Source of the DNA: Rhodanobacteraceae bacterium
GTDB taxonomy: Bacteria > Pseudomonadota > Gammaproteobacteria > Xanthomonadales > Rhodanobacteraceae
Length of the DNA: 6,036 bases
Assembly (NCBI GenBank): GCA_012270595.1
Contig: JAAXIA010000106.1
Location: forward strand, 1 to 6,036
Reading direction: 5' to 3'
The translations under genes were made by a program, and so were the position numbers. Each line of letters opens with the position of its first letter. Position 1 is the stretch's first letter. This document shows, in pieces, positions 5,961-6,036 of the stretch. The notes below the pieces were generated by a model that ran no database searches, was not told the origin of the DNA, and worked only from the letters and a program-made list of their open reading frames with translations.

Positions 5961-6036
5961 ATGGGTGCACGTATTCTTGACGGCAAACGGATTGCAAAGG
6001 ATCTTCTCGGTTACCTGGCGAGGCGGGTGGCTGAAC
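5961..6036 (+). CDS. folD: FolD N-terminus (partial): methylene-THF dehydrogenase/cyclohydrolase
   Basis: Only the first 25 codons are present before the window edge. The translation begins MGARILDGKRIAKDLL, matching the conserved start of FolD (E. coli begins MAAKIIDGKTIAQQV). FolD is the bifunctional cytosolic enzyme that interconverts 5,10-methylene-, 5,10-methenyl- and 10-formyl-tetrahydrofolate. A GAGG at 5945-5948 (12 bases upstream) or the following GGGG at 5950-5953 can serve as ribosome binding site. The nearby ATG at 5956 is out of frame. The catalytic lysine and NADP-binding regions lie beyond the window, so the call rests on the N-terminal motif alone. Confidence 0.8.
   Translation, partial: MGARILDGKRIAKDLLGYLARRVAE

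Overview
This window looks like an ordinary chromosomal segment of a gammaproteobacterium, most probably of the Xanthomonadales (Lysobacterales) or a close relative. The reasons are the conserved order yfgM-bamB-der, the style of the YfgM N-terminus (an EQGERVQRWL-type cytosolic tail before one membrane helix), and a MoeB/ThiF enzyme with its rhodanese domain at the N-terminus, an arrangement I associate with that order. Base composition is moderately GC-rich throughout the genes. I see no sign of phage, plasmid, insertion sequence, CRISPR array, tRNA or rRNA. The lineage is inferred from remembered family features, not from a search.

Layout, all recognised genes on the + strand. Positions 1-444 hold no gene I can recognise; there are a few short repeats and one isolated Shine-Dalgarno. 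Positions 445-1077 encode an AlkB/ALKBH2-type DNA dealkylating dioxygenase with all its metal and 2-oxoglutarate ligands. Positions 1078-1381 are a noncoding stretch with several hairpins, two of which are mutually exclusive on paper, and an 11-T run just before the next start. Positions 1382-3231 carry yfgM and bamB with overlapping stop and start codons, followed 35 bases later by der (3267-4652) behind a near-perfect Shine-Dalgarno. After 65 bases comes the rhodanese-MoeB fusion (4718-5854). A roughly 106-base gap with a plausible sigma70 promoter leads to the first 25 codons of folD, cut by the window edge.

How the genes fit together: YfgM and BamB are envelope biogenesis proteins (a periplasmic chaperone associated with the Sec translocon, and a lipoprotein of the BAM outer-membrane insertion machine). 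Der is a 50S ribosome assembly GTPase that travels with them in many proteobacteria. The rhodanese-MoeB protein belongs to sulfur-carrier activation (molybdopterin or thiamine type), FolD to one-carbon folate metabolism, and AlkB to repair of methylated DNA. In many gammaproteobacteria hisS lies just upstream of yfgM; here that slot is taken by alkB.

I do not see an undescribed multi-gene system. The most interesting points are the domain order of the MoeB fusion, a possible two-state leader plus homopolymer tract ahead of yfgM-bamB-der, and an unexplained Shine-Dalgarno with an out-of-frame ORF at the front of alkB.
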